The position numbers were made by a program, and so were the translations under genes. Below, one piece after another: positions 8,459 through 17,380 of a stretch of 64,000 nt of DNA (the first letter of the stretch is position 1; every line of letters starts with the position of its first letter). Below the pieces are notes generated by a model. It ran no database searches and had not been told where the DNA came from. It worked only from the letters and a program-made list of their open reading frames with translations. This DNA comes from Clostridia bacterium (lineage in GTDB: Bacteria > Bacillota > Clostridia > Christensenellales > Aristaeellaceae), in contig JAGBDE010000038.1 of assembly GCA_017937655.1 (NCBI GenBank), positions 1 through 64,000 of the forward strand, in the 5' to 3' direction.

Positions 8459-8520
8459 GATATTAACAACACACGTTATCAATTTCACACGTCTGAAACG
8501 AAACGGAGGACTGTCTGTTT

Positions 8521-9204
8521 ATGAAGCGTTCCCAGATTCAATCAGCTATCCGCTGGGCAAAGGAACTGCTGGAAAAAACCGGCTTTGCCCTGCCCATGTT
8601 TGCCCACTGGAGCCTGGAGGAATGGAAAGAAAACCGCGTAAAGGCAGACACCATCATCAAAACCATGCGGGGCTGGGATGTGACCACCTTCGGCCATGAT
8701 GATTTTGCTAAAATGGGCGCGGTGCTGTTCACCATCCGTAACGGCCTTCTGGACGGCTCCGCCGGCTGCCCCTATGCGGAAAAGCTGATCATGATGAAGG
8801 AGGGCCAGGTGCTGCCCAACCACTACCACGCCCAGAAAACCGAGGACATCATCAACCGGGGCGGCGGCGTGCTGCTGATCAAGGTGTATAACTCCCTGCC
8901 CGACGGCTCCGTGGACAAAACCGGGGACGTGCGCATCCTGATGGACGGCATCGAAAGCTCTGTGCCCGCCGGCACGGAGGTGGAAGTGACCCGTGGCAAC
9001 AGCATGACCATCTACCCCGGGCTGTACCACCTGTTCACCCCCAAGCCCGGCAGCGGCGACCTGATCGTGGGCGAGGTATCCTCCATCAATGACGACCACA
9101 CGGACAACTACTTCGAGGACACCCGTCCCCGCTTTGTGCCGGTGGAGGAGGACGTGCCGGTGGAGGTCCCGCTGTGCAACGAATATGAAACCATGCTGAA
9201 ATAA
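8521..9204 (+). CDS. D-lyxose ketol-isomerase
   Basis: A 227-residue cupin sugar isomerase. D-lyxose isomerases interconvert D-lyxose with D-xylulose and D-mannose with D-fructose. The metal-binding set of the family is visible: His101 and His103 (PNHYH), Glu108 (TED) and His170 (GLYHLF). Length matches the family. The ATG at 8521 follows ACGGAGG with 8-10 nt spacing. It is the first gene of a three-gene operon with the glycyl-radical enzyme and its activase. The context suggests that a ketose or aldose pool is prepared for, or produced by, the radical enzyme. That link is inference. Confidence 0.85.
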   Translation: MKRSQIQSAIRWAKELLEKTGFALPMFAHWSLEEWKENRVKADTIIKTMRGWDVTTFGHDDFAKMGAVLFTIRNGLLDGSAGCPYAEKLIMMKEGQVLPNHYHAQKTEDIINRGGGVLLIKVYNSLPDGSVDKTGDVRILMDGIESSVPAGTEVEVTRGNSMTIYPGLYHLFTPKPGSGDLIVGEVSSINDDHTDNYFEDTRPRFVPVEEDVPVEVPLCNEYETMLK

Positions 9205-9232
9205 ACCAGCGACTATTCAGGAGGACAACGCC

Positions 9233-11500
9233 ATGCTGGATGTGCAACGACAAAGCCTGAGCGCCTATTATGAACAAACCATGCTGACAGACGGCAAAAT
9301 GGCGGACAGGGAAACCTGGGAACGCTTTGTTGCGGTACGGAAAAAAATCACCGAGGGCATGGATGCGTTTATCGCCCAAAATCCCGAAGCGCCCTCCGTG
9401 CTGATGAAAAGCCGGCTGCATAGCCTGATGGCAGAGCATTTTGAGCCGGTGATCTTTGCGGAAAACCCCTTCTTTTTTGAAATGGGCCTGCGGGAGGCCA
9501 ACTCCTGGGGTCTGAGCGACCTCTCCCCCGCCGGATACGTCCGCAGATACCGGGAGGCGGCCCTGCACCGGGAGCACCCCATCCTCCACCGGCTGGAGAC
9601 CATGGCGGACCGCATCTACGACATGGACACCCTGGGCCTGTGCCAGGCGCAGAACACTTTCGACGGCGACCACCACACCCTGGGCTACACCCAGCTGTTC
9701 CGCTGCGGCGTGAATGGGCTGATGGAGGATGCCCAGGCCGCGGCAGATAAGTCCACCGGCGACGAAAAGGCCTTCTGCCTGGCGGTTGTGGAAAGTTTTC
9801 AGGCCCTTTGCCGCATCGCGGAAAAATTCGGCCAGAAAGCCGCCCAGCTGCTGCCCCATGCTGCAAACGACGCGCAGCGAAAATACCTGCAAATGATGGT
9901 GGACACCACCTGCCGCATCCCCGCTCAGCCGCCCCAGACCTTCGTGGAGGGCCTGAGCATGCTGCTGTTCACCCGGGAAGCCGTCGCCACCCTGGAAGGG
10001 CTGGGCATCTCCCAGTTGGGCCATGTGGACAGGCTGCTTTTCCCGCTCTATGAAAAGGACGTGGCCCAGGGAACCCTCACCGAAGCGGAGGCCGCCGAGC
10101 TGGTGGGCATCTGGATGCTGCACACGGACATCAAGTTTGACCTGCACAACGCAGCCTGGCCCGAAACCAGCACCTGCATCCAGCTGGGCGGCTGCGACGA
10201 AAACGGTCAGCCGGTGTACAATGCGGTCACCAGGCTGTTTATTGAGCAGCATCACAGGCTGGGGCTGGTCAACCCCAAGCTGAACTGCCGCTACAATGCA
10301 GCTTCGCCCACGGAGTACCTGGAGCTGGCGGGCCGCGCCATCCTGGCCGGACACAACAACTTCGTCATGATCAATGACGAGATCGTCATCCAGGGCCTGA
10401 TGCGCAGCGGCGTCAAGGAGGCGGATGCGCGGCTGTACGTCAGCGGCGGCTGCCAGGAGACCATGATCGAGGGCTGCGGCCACACCGAGGGCGTGGCGTT
10501 CTACGCCTCCATGCCCCGGGTGCTGGATCTGTTCCTGCGCCCTGAGGCCGATTCCGCCGACTATGTGCCGGTCTTTCATGGTGCGGACAGCTTTGAGGAC
10601 TTCACCGCCCAGTTTCTTTCCGCCATGGACCACTTTTTCAGCATCGTCATTGACCAGCGGAACATGCGCCAGCGTATCATGAAGGACGCTCTGGTCTGCC
10701 CGCTGTTCTCCGCCACCCAGCGGGGCTGCATTGAAAATCGCCGGGATTACACCCACGGCGGCGCTGTGTACAATTTCTCCACCATTTCCCTCACCGGCCT
10801 AGGCACCGTGGCCGATTCCCTCATCGCCATCCAGAAGCTGGTCTATGAGGACAAAACCTGCACCATGGAAGAGCTCCTCTCCGCCCTTTCCGCGGATTGG
10901 GTGGGCTTTGAAGAGCTGCACCAGAGGGCCCTCGCCCTGCCCAAGTACGGCCACAACCACAAGGAAGCCGATGCCGTCGCCGACGATTTTCTCCGCCGGA
11001 TCGCAAAACGGCTCAGCCGCCGCAAAAACGAGCGGGGCGGCATGCACATTCCCAGCCTGTTTGTGTATTACCACTTCGAGTCTTTCGCCCGTGTCCTCCG
11101 GGCCACGCCGGACGGCCGAAAGGCATTCGACCTCATCAGCCCCGGCGCGGCGCCCGGCCAGCTTGTGCCCATCCGGGACGTGACCCAGCCGGTCAAATCC
11201 ATGCAGCGGCTGGACTTTACCGCCTGCGGCGGCGGAAGCTGCGTGCTGGACGTGAAGCTGCCCCTTTCCAGCCACATGACCCCGGCCCTGTTTGCCGCGT
11301 TTATCCGGGCCTGCGGCGAATACGGATGCCCCACTTTGCAGCCCAACGTGGTCTCCCAGGCCGATCTCCTGGATGCAAGGATCCATCCCGAAAAACATCG
11401 GCAGCTGATTGTGCGCATCTGCGGCCTGTCGGCCTACTTTGTGGCGCTGACCCCTCAGGTGCAGGAGGAGATCATCGCCCGGAACATGTACGAAGGATGA
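9233..11500 (+). CDS. Glycyl-radical enzyme, pyruvate formate-lyase family, substrate unknown
   Basis: A 755-residue member of the PFL/glycerol-dehydratase superfamily. The radical site near the C-terminus is RICGLSAYF with Gly731. The thiyl Cys is Cys407 in GGCQETM, followed two residues later by Glu409. Dehydratases and other eliminases of this family have this Cys-x-Glu pair, whereas pyruvate formate-lyase has Cys-Cys. This argues for a dehydratase-like reaction and against PFL itself. The protein is slightly shorter than typical glycerol or propanediol dehydratases (~780-850). It is oxygen-sensitive by nature of the family and needs the activase encoded just downstream. The isomerase upstream suggests a sugar or polyol substrate. 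Confidence 0.85.
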   Translation: MLDVQRQSLSAYYEQTMLTDGKMADRETWERFVAVRKKITEGMDAFIAQNPEAPSVLMKSRLHSLMAEHFEPVIFAENPFFFEMGLREANSWGLSDLSPAGYVRRYREAALHREHPILHRLETMADRIYDMDTLGLCQAQNTFDGDHHTLGYTQLFRCGVNGLMEDAQAAADKSTGDEKAFCLAVVESFQALCRIAEKFGQKAAQLLPHAANDAQRKYLQMMVDTTCRIPAQPPQTFVEGLSMLLFTREAVATLEGLGISQLGHVDRLLFPLYEKDVAQGTLTEAEAAELVGIWMLHTDIKFDLHNAAWPETSTCIQLGGCDENGQPVYNAVTRLFIEQHHRLGLVNPKLNCRYNAASPTEYLELAGRAILAGHNNFVMINDEIVIQGLMRSGVKEADARLYVSGGCQETMIEGCGHTEGVAFYASMPRVLDLFLRPEADSADYVPVFHGADSFEDFTAQFLSAMDHFFSIVIDQRNMRQRIMKDALVCPLFSATQRGCIENRRDYTHGGAVYNFSTISLTGLGTVADSLIAIQKLVYEDKTCTMEELLSALSADWVGFEELHQRALALPKYGHNHKEADAVADDFLRRIAKRLSRRKNERGGMHIPSLFVYYHFESFARVLRATPDGRKAFDLISPGAAPGQLVPIRDVTQPVKSMQRLDFTACGGGSCVLDVKLPLSSHMTPALFAAFIRACGEYGCPTLQPNVVSQADLLDARIHPEKHRQLIVRICGLSAYFVALTPQVQEEIIARNMYEG

Positions 11501-11505
11501 AACCC

Positions 11506-12417
11506 ATGGCAGACGAAATGACAACCGGCACAGTCTTTGATATACAGCACTTTTCCGTCAGCGACGGCCCGGGCATCCGCACGGTGGTGTTTCTGAAGGG
11601 CTGCCCCCTGCGGTGCCAGTGGTGCCACAACCCGGAGTCCTATCTGCCCCGCCCCCAGGTCATGGCCTACCAGGAGCGGTGCGTCCGCTGCGGCGCATGC
11701 GGGGCGGCCTGTTCCCGCGGGATATCCGGCATCCGCGGGCTGGACGACGGCTGGCGGGAGGGCTGCACCGGCTGCGGCGCGTGCGTGGCTGCCTGCCCTG
11801 CAAACGCGCTGGAGCTGGCCGGCACCCGGATGACGGCGCAGCTGGTGCTGGAGGAAGTCCTGGACGATTTGCCCTTCTACCGTTCCTCCGGCGGAGGCCT
11901 GACCCTCAGCGGCGGCGAGCCCATGGCTCAGCCGGACTTTGCGCTGGCCATCGCCCGGGCGGCCAAAGAGCGGGGGCTGCACGTTTCCATGGAAACCTGC
12001 GGCTACTGCGACCCGGCCCATTTGCTGGCCATCCGCCCCTACATCGACCTTTTCCTCTACGACTACAAGCTCACCGGCGACGAAGCCCACAGGCAGTATA
12101 CCGGCGTCAGCCAGCAGCGGATCCTGGACAATCTGCACCTTCTGGACAACAGCGGCGCGGCCATCATCCTGCGCTGCCCCATGATCCCCGGGGTCAACCT
12201 CACCCAGGAGCACGAGGACGGCATCGTCCGCCTGGCTGCCGGGCTGCAAAATCTGCGGCAGATCCACCTGGAACCCTATCACAACATCGGCCTGTCCAAG
12301 CAAAAACGCCTGGGCATGGAGGTTTCCGACAGCATCCAGCCGCCGGACAAAACATTGCTCACAAAAATGGCAATGCGGATTTCCGGGGCCACCGGCACGG
12401 AAACGCTGGTCATGTAA
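11506..12417 (+). CDS. Glycyl-radical enzyme activating protein (radical SAM)
   Basis: A 303-residue radical-SAM activase. The cluster motif C33-x3-C37-x2-C40 (GCPLRCQWC) binds the SAM [4Fe-4S] cluster. An insert holds two ferredoxin-type clusters (C59-x2-C62-x2-C65-x3-C69 and C87-x2-C90-x2-C93-x3-C97), as in activases of dehydratase-type glycyl-radical enzymes but not of PFL. The ATG at 11506 has AAGGA 8 nt upstream. An alternative ATG at 11497 overlaps the previous stop but lacks a Shine-Dalgarno site. It generates the Gly731 radical on the upstream enzyme. A strong terminator follows. Confidence 0.92.
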   Translation: MADEMTTGTVFDIQHFSVSDGPGIRTVVFLKGCPLRCQWCHNPESYLPRPQVMAYQERCVRCGACGAACSRGISGIRGLDDGWREGCTGCGACVAACPANALELAGTRMTAQLVLEEVLDDLPFYRSSGGGLTLSGGEPMAQPDFALAIARAAKERGLHVSMETCGYCDPAHLLAIRPYIDLFLYDYKLTGDEAHRQYTGVSQQRILDNLHLLDNSGAAIILRCPMIPGVNLTQEHEDGIVRLAAGLQNLRQIHLEPYHNIGLSKQKRLGMEVSDSIQPPDKTLLTKMAMRISGATGTETLVM

Positions 12418-12423
12418 CAAAAA

Positions 12424-12452
12424 CCGCTGCATGGTTTCATGCAGCGGCTTTT
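12424..12452. terminator. Bidirectional terminator between activase and P-loop gene
   Basis: A perfect 10-bp stem (CCGCTGCATG / CATGCAGCGG) with a GTTT loop has AAAA on the left and CTTTTT on the right. It can end the plus-strand sugar operon and the minus-strand gene that stops at 12453. Confidence 0.9.
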
Positions 12453-13202
12453 TCACAGTTTCTCCAAAAATGCCCTGATTTTCTCCCGGGCCGATGCCCA
12501 GTCCTTCTGCGGATTTTCAACCACCAGGCTGGTTAGCGGCAAATCGGCCAGGATACGCAGCTCCCGCCGCTGCCTTTCCTCCAGGCAGCGAACGTAGCCG
12601 TCAAACCCTTCTGCGCCAATGGATCTGCCGTACATACCCTCCACATGGTAAGGGATGACCGCGTCCAGCCAGCCCGGGCGGCTCTTGGCCGCATTTTCCA
12701 CGGACGCGGCGATTTCCGTGTTTTGAAGATAGATGACCACCGGCTCCATGGGCCGGATGATCTCCGCAATCCGGCCGATGTATTCTCTGGAAACCTCCTC
12801 CGGGAAACCAAAGCGCATCATGGTTTCGCACATAGGGTTCTGGAGCAGGACGCAGTTGAACACGTAAGTGGCGCTTTCATCGCGGTTCGCCACAAACTGC
12901 CGCCATTTGCCCAGCATCAGCGGCATTTCGGTTTCCCAGGGGAGGCCGTCGTAAATCTTGTGCGGGAGCAATTGGTCAAACAGCTCTCCGGAATAATCCG
13001 CCAGCGCAACCACCTTTTCCTCGTCCGCCAAAAGCCCCGCCGGTGCCAGGGCGTGGAACTCATAGTCCGCAGGATGGTTGCCGGTGCCCTCGTCCACAAA
13101 GCAGACCTTGCCCCGCTTTTCCAGCACGGAAGCAGCAAACGCCGACGTGCTGCTCTTGCCGCTGCAAGGCAGGCCTTCCACAATAATCAATCGGTTGTTC
13201 AT
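12453..13202 (-). CDS. P-loop kinase-like protein, function unknown
   Basis: A 249-residue protein with an N-terminal Walker A motif (GLPCSGKSS, residues 10-18) after a short beta strand (RLIIVE), typical of small-molecule kinases and AAA-like P-loop proteins. Further along are VDEGTG and a possible Walker B-like strand (EPVVIYLQN). A PLP or membrane segment is not seen. The start at 13202 follows AAAGGAGAACC. It is a single-gene unit between two terminators. It could be a nucleoside, antibiotic or sugar kinase. No specific family was recognised. Confidence 0.6.
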   Translation of the reverse strand: MNNRLIIVEGLPCSGKSSTSAFAASVLEKRGKVCFVDEGTGNHPADYEFHALAPAGLLADEEKVVALADYSGELFDQLLPHKIYDGLPWETEMPLMLGKWRQFVANRDESATYVFNCVLLQNPMCETMMRFGFPEEVSREYIGRIAEIIRPMEPVVIYLQNTEIAASVENAAKSRPGWLDAVIPYHVEGMYGRSIGAEGFDGYVRCLEERQRRELRILADLPLTSLVVENPQKDWASAREKIRAFLEKL

Positions 13203-13221
13203 GGTTCTCCTTTCCGGATCA

Positions 13222-13256
13222 AAACGGGCCCGGCAGTTTTCCTGCCAGGCCCGTTT
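13222..13256 (-). terminator. Terminator of deoC
   Basis: A long inverted repeat (AAACGGGCC-GGCAG / CTGCC-GGCCCGTTT with a small bulge and AAAAC-type loop) lies just after the deoC stop codon, read on the minus strand, and ends in a short T-run. Confidence 0.8.
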
Positions 13257-13262
13257 GTTGCA

Positions 13263-13994
13263 TCAGTAGCCGCCTTCCATTTCCTTCAGGGTCTCGGCCT
13301 CCTTGAGGGTACCGGCCGCAAAGCGTTCTTCCGCTTCCTTCATGATCTTCTCGGTGGCAGATACGCCGCAGCGGGTGGCGCCGATGGCCCGGGCAGCCAG
13401 CACGGTGTCCAGGTCGCGGATGCCGCCGCTGCCCTTGACCTGCACGTGGGCAGGAACGGCGTCCTTCATCAGCTGCAGGTCATGCAGGGTGCAGCCGGAA
13501 GAGCCGTAGCCGGTGCTGGTCTTGACCCAGTCGCCGCCGGCCTCGGTCACGATGCGGCAGGCCGCCTTTTTCTGGTCGTCGTTGAGGTAGCAGGTCTCCA
13601 GGATCACCTTCACCTTGGCGCCCCGGGAGTGGGCCAGGTCAACAATGGCCTTGATCTCGGCCTTGACGTACTCTTCGTCGCCGCTGACCATCTTGCCGAT
13701 GTTCAGCACCATGTCCAGCTCGTCGCAGCCGTCGTCCAGGGCGGCAGCGGCCTCGGCCAGCTTGATCTCGGGCTTGTGGTTGCCATGCGGGAAGCCGATG
13801 ACGGTGCAGACCTTCACGTCGCTGCCGGTGAGCAGTTCTTTGACCAGCTTCATGTCGCCGGGGCGGGCGCAGACGCTGGCGGTGTTGTATTTCAGGGCGA
13901 TTTCGCAGCCTTTGCGGATATCTTCCTCGGTCAGGAAGGGCTGCAGGGTGCTGTGATCCAGCATTTTGGCAATCATGGCAGGGGTCAGGGTCAT
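13263..13994 (-). CDS. deoC: Deoxyribose-phosphate aldolase
   Basis: A 243-residue class-I aldolase that splits 2-deoxyribose 5-phosphate into glyceraldehyde 3-phosphate and acetaldehyde. The Schiff-base lysine is Lys158 in VKTSTGYGSSG, the catalytic Asp is Asp94 in LDMVLNIG, and the phosphate loop VKGSGGIRD is present. The ATG at 13994 was chosen over one at 14018 because of an AAGGAGGAAACC site directly before it. It lies only 25 bp downstream of the VirD4-like ATPase gene and is probably co-transcribed with it, with no obvious metabolic reason. Confidence 0.95.
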   Translation of the reverse strand: MTLTPAMIAKMLDHSTLQPFLTEEDIRKGCEIALKYNTASVCARPGDMKLVKELLTGSDVKVCTVIGFPHGNHKPEIKLAEAAAALDDGCDELDMVLNIGKMVSGDEEYVKAEIKAIVDLAHSRGAKVKVILETCYLNDDQKKAACRIVTEAGGDWVKTSTGYGSSGCTLHDLQLMKDAVPAHVQVKGSGGIRDLDTVLAARAIGATRCGVSATEKIMKEAEERFAAGTLKEAETLKEMEGGY

Positions 13995-14019
13995 GGTGGT
14001 TTCCTCCTTATGATTCACT

Positions 14020-15297
14020 TTATTTTGCGGACGCCTTTACCCGGAACCGGAAAGGCGGATAATGCATGGTTGCGATGATCATTTCCCCGGGCTGGAGGGC
14101 GGTCAGATCCTCGTCGCCGATGACGGGGATATCGGCGGTCTGTTCCAGCATATTGCGGGGATTGGCGATGGACGGGCAGCTTTCCAGCACCCGATGGGTT
14201 CCGTACAGTTCCCGGACGAAGGCGCGGCTTCGTTCCTCACGGAGCTGGAAGGCAGCCACAGTACCGGCCGCGCCCAGAATGGAGCCGGCCGACGGGCCGT
14301 ATTTGTCCTCCGCGTCCTTCACCCCGGCGGAAGACAAAAGCAGGTGCAGGCCGGCGTTGCGGCCCAGCAGCATGCCTTCTTCCAGCAAAGGCAATGGGGG
14401 CAGGAGGCAGAAGTCGTCCAGAAGCAGGAACACCCTGCCGTCCTTCTTTTTCCGGTTCAGGCACTGGCGGATGGCCCAGCCGCAAAGGGCTGCAGCAACG
14501 TCCCGGCTGCCCGGGGAGATCCCTCCGCACAGGAAGATGACCTTGCCTGCCTTTTCCTCCAGCAGACCCCGGACGGACTGGGTTCCCTTGCCGCCGAAAC
14601 GGCCCTGGAACAGCTCCCGGGCGGCCTTCTGCATCGCGGAGATCATGCCCAGAGTGCGGGGGTCGGTTTCGTCGGCCAGATAGAGGGCATACCCCTTCAG
14701 CTCCGGCTCGGCTTTGAGAAGCTCCCGCATGGTCTGCACGTCAAAGCCTTCCATCAGCTCCCGCAGGGACTGGTTGTTACACAGGGTCTGGTCGCCCCGG
14801 CGGGCCAGGTAGACGATCAGCGCCATGGTCAGATCCCGGGCCGCCAGCTCGTAAAAGGGGTCGGCGGCCTGCGCAATGCGGCGGCTGAACAGGCTCTCGC
14901 ACAGGGCGGAGGCGTCCTCCAGGAGGTCTTCCCCCGGGCGGAGCTCTTCAAACAGGTTCCAGCAGTTCTTGCCAGCACGGTCGTCCTGGGCAAGCACCGC
15001 GTCGTTTTTCTGGTGCAGGCGCTGATAATTTTCCCCGTCCAGGTCCAAAATCACCAGGCTGTCCTTCTCGGTCAGCATGACCCGCAGGTTCCGGGCCATC
15101 TGCTGCATAAGTCCGGTTTTTCCGCTGCCCGGCTTGCCCAGAAGCAGCACATGCCTTTCCAGCATGCTCTGGCCCACGGGTAGATATGCGCTCTTGCCGT
15201 TGCCGTCCGTGCCGGTCAGGGCGAACAGTGCATCCGGGTCGCGGTAGGGAATTTCCTTGGAAAGGGGCTGGCCTTTCAGCACGGAAAACTGTGCCAT
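14020..15297 (-). CDS. Soluble VirD4/HerA-like ATPase
   Basis: A 425-residue P-loop ATPase. Walker A is GKPGSGKTGL near residue 54, a Walker B-like strand is VFLLLDDF near residue 290, and the Asp-rich strand VILDLDGENY follows the first helix. A later stretch (HLLLSSAGV) is typical of VirD4/TraG coupling proteins. Unlike conjugative coupling proteins it has no N-terminal membrane helices and is much shorter. No relaxase or type IV secretion gene is nearby. It is the fourth gene of an operon with three unrecognised proteins. A role in moving or remodelling DNA or protein is possible. This is inference. Confidence 0.6.
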   Translation of the reverse strand: MAQFSVLKGQPLSKEIPYRDPDALFALTGTDGNGKSAYLPVGQSMLERHVLLLGKPGSGKTGLMQQMARNLRVMLTEKDSLVILDLDGENYQRLHQKNDAVLAQDDRAGKNCWNLFEELRPGEDLLEDASALCESLFSRRIAQAADPFYELAARDLTMALIVYLARRGDQTLCNNQSLRELMEGFDVQTMRELLKAEPELKGYALYLADETDPRTLGMISAMQKAARELFQGRFGGKGTQSVRGLLEEKAGKVIFLCGGISPGSRDVAAALCGWAIRQCLNRKKKDGRVFLLLDDFCLLPPLPLLEEGMLLGRNAGLHLLLSSAGVKDAEDKYGPSAGSILGAAGTVAAFQLREERSRAFVRELYGTHRVLESCPSIANPRNMLEQTADIPVIGDEDLTALQPGEMIIATMHYPPFRFRVKASAK

Positions 15298-15312
15298 GGC
15301 TGTTCCTCCTGA

Positions 15313-17352
15313 TTATTCTTCATCTTTTGGCGGCAGGAGCCGGGACATCAAAGAGGGGCCTTGCTCCGCCTCCTCCGGGGTCAGTTCCTTCATGGAAAGC
15401 CGGGGCGCTTCCGGCGCAGGATCCACAGTCTCAAACAGGCTGAGCTGCTCCATTTTGGGCAAAGCGCGGCTCCACAGGTTTTTCTCCTTCTTGCGGCTGT
15501 GCTTTTCTTCCTTCATCAGCAGGGAGAGCTTATCCTGGGCCGATATTTCCTGGCTTTCCTCCGGCACGCTCTCCTCTTCGGAAGGCTCTTCCGGGGCGGA
15601 TTCCTCCGGCGTTTCTTCCGGCATTTCTTCCTTTTCTTCTCCGGGCGATTCCGCTTCAGCCGGGGTGTCAGCCGTTTCTTCCTGGACAGGTTCCTCAGAA
15701 GGCAGATCCTCCGGCTCCTCAGCAGGCTGTTCCGGCTGCTCCGCCAGCGGTTCGTCTTCTTCCTGAACAGGCACGGCCAGTTCCTCAAAGGCATAGCGGC
15801 GGATCTCCCCGCGCATGGTGCAGCCGCTTTCGATGCTCAGCATCCGCAGCGCATCCGGGGTGAACACCAGCGGGGGCTGGTCGTCCTCCTCCGAGGGGGG
15901 CTGCTTGCTCATCTCCAGCCGGGTCAGGTAGTCGATGTCCGCGTCATAGCCGCTGAGCTGGGCCTTGCCGCCCCGAAGATCCTCCCGGGCAATTTTCTCC
16001 TGGTGGGTCTTCAGCTGCTTTTCCAGCAGTTCCTTGGCCCGGCGGTAGGCGTCGGTTCCTTCCCGGAGCTGCTCCAGCACGGCCTCCCGGCGGTACATGG
16101 TATCGATGAGCATGCCCTTGTTTTCCTGCAAAGCGGCCTTTTCCAGCATGCGGACGTAGTCGGCCTGGGGCAAGGTCAAGTTGACGCAGGTGAGGGGGCT
16201 GTTTTCCAGGCTGAGGCGATCCACCCGGATCAGCTCCGCGCTGTCCTCCAGCAAAATCAGCTTGTTGATCATCCCCAGGGGATTCATGCCGCTGCCGTAG
16301 GCGGGGTTGTTGATGGTATTGGCCACCATGGGCTGCAGGCTGCGGTCCCGGACGGTCACCAGGCGCACCTGGTCAGGATAGCGTCCGCCAAGGGTGTCCG
16401 GCGCGTACCGGGGCGGGATCTGGTAGCCCTGGCAAAGGGCCCGCACGTCCAGGGTCATATTTTGCCGGTCGATGTATTCGCCCGCGTCCTGGTAGGACAG
16501 CCACAGGTCGCTGATGTGATCGTCCCCGGAATAATGCAGCTGCATCAGTCGGGCGGTTCCCCGGGTGATGGGCATGCGCTCGAAGGTATCGCAGGCCACG
16601 TGATAGGGGGCGTACTGGGGCAGATTCTCGCCCCGGCGGGAAAACTCTGAGAAATGGCCGTCCGCCTGGGGGGCGTCCTCCTGCAGGCTGCGCACCAGGC
16701 TCATGTCCTGCATGACCCGGCCCATTTCCTTCTGGGTGAACAAAACCGGCTCCAGCATGGCTTCCCGCAGGTATTCCCGGCCAAAAACCAGGGGATCGTA
16801 GTCTTCACCCCGGCCGACCCGCTGCTGCACATAGGCGGCGTAATGGTCGCCCCGGGCGGCGATGCGCATGTCCATCTCCGCGCTGTGCAAAACGCCGCAG
16901 CCACGGGGATAAACGCTCTCCGGCACCGCCACGGCCTGTCCCCCGCCGCCGATCATGTACACATGCAGCCTTTCGCCCATGAAGGGCTCGTACTGGGGGA
17001 AGCGGTCGGCCCAGGCCTGATCCACCGTCACAACGGCTCGGCCCAGAAAGTGGTTTTCATAGTCAAACAAACGCTGGCGATTCTCGCCCACGTAAAGATC
17101 CGGCATTTCCGCGTAAAGCTGCCGGTGGTATTCCGCCGGGTCGATGGAAAAACCGTTGCGGGACACCAGGTTAGAAAAGCTGGTGCGGCCCACGAAACGC
17201 ATATTCTGCACCAGTTCCATGGGAAACAGGGGCATGAACGCGGTGAAGCGGTCAAAGCCCTCGTCCTGGCTGTAATACTGTTTTGCCTGCCGCCAAAGGG
17301 CGGCTTTATCCAATCCGGCATAACAGAGTATGCCGGTCTCCTGATTGCGCAT
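15313..17352 (-). CDS. Large unrecognised protein with acidic Pro/Glu-rich tail
   Basis: A 679-residue protein of no recognised family. The first ~430 residues look globular and soluble, with a Gly stretch (YMIGGGGQAVAV) and many aromatic residues. Residues ~430-490 are predicted helical and charged, likely coiled coil (REAVLEQLREGTDAYRRAKE). Residues ~545-640 are an acidic, Pro/Glu-rich low-complexity tail of repeated PEE-type units, followed by a basic patch (KHSRKKEKN). There is no signal peptide or membrane helix. The ATG at 17352 follows AAGGGGG. It sits 15 bp upstream of the VirD4-like ATPase gene, suggesting that the two proteins work together. Confidence 0.6.
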   Translation of the reverse strand: MRNQETGILCYAGLDKAALWRQAKQYYSQDEGFDRFTAFMPLFPMELVQNMRFVGRTSFSNLVSRNGFSIDPAEYHRQLYAEMPDLYVGENRQRLFDYENHFLGRAVVTVDQAWADRFPQYEPFMGERLHVYMIGGGGQAVAVPESVYPRGCGVLHSAEMDMRIAARGDHYAAYVQQRVGRGEDYDPLVFGREYLREAMLEPVLFTQKEMGRVMQDMSLVRSLQEDAPQADGHFSEFSRRGENLPQYAPYHVACDTFERMPITRGTARLMQLHYSGDDHISDLWLSYQDAGEYIDRQNMTLDVRALCQGYQIPPRYAPDTLGGRYPDQVRLVTVRDRSLQPMVANTINNPAYGSGMNPLGMINKLILLEDSAELIRVDRLSLENSPLTCVNLTLPQADYVRMLEKAALQENKGMLIDTMYRREAVLEQLREGTDAYRRAKELLEKQLKTHQEKIAREDLRGGKAQLSGYDADIDYLTRLEMSKQPPSEEDDQPPLVFTPDALRMLSIESGCTMRGEIRRYAFEELAVPVQEEDEPLAEQPEQPAEEPEDLPSEEPVQEETADTPAEAESPGEEKEEMPEETPEESAPEEPSEEESVPEESQEISAQDKLSLLMKEEKHSRKKEKNLWSRALPKMEQLSLFETVDPAPEAPRLSMKELTPEEAEQGPSLMSRLLPPKDEE

Positions 17353-17380
17353 CCTGCTCACCCCCTTCGGGTTTTGCGGG

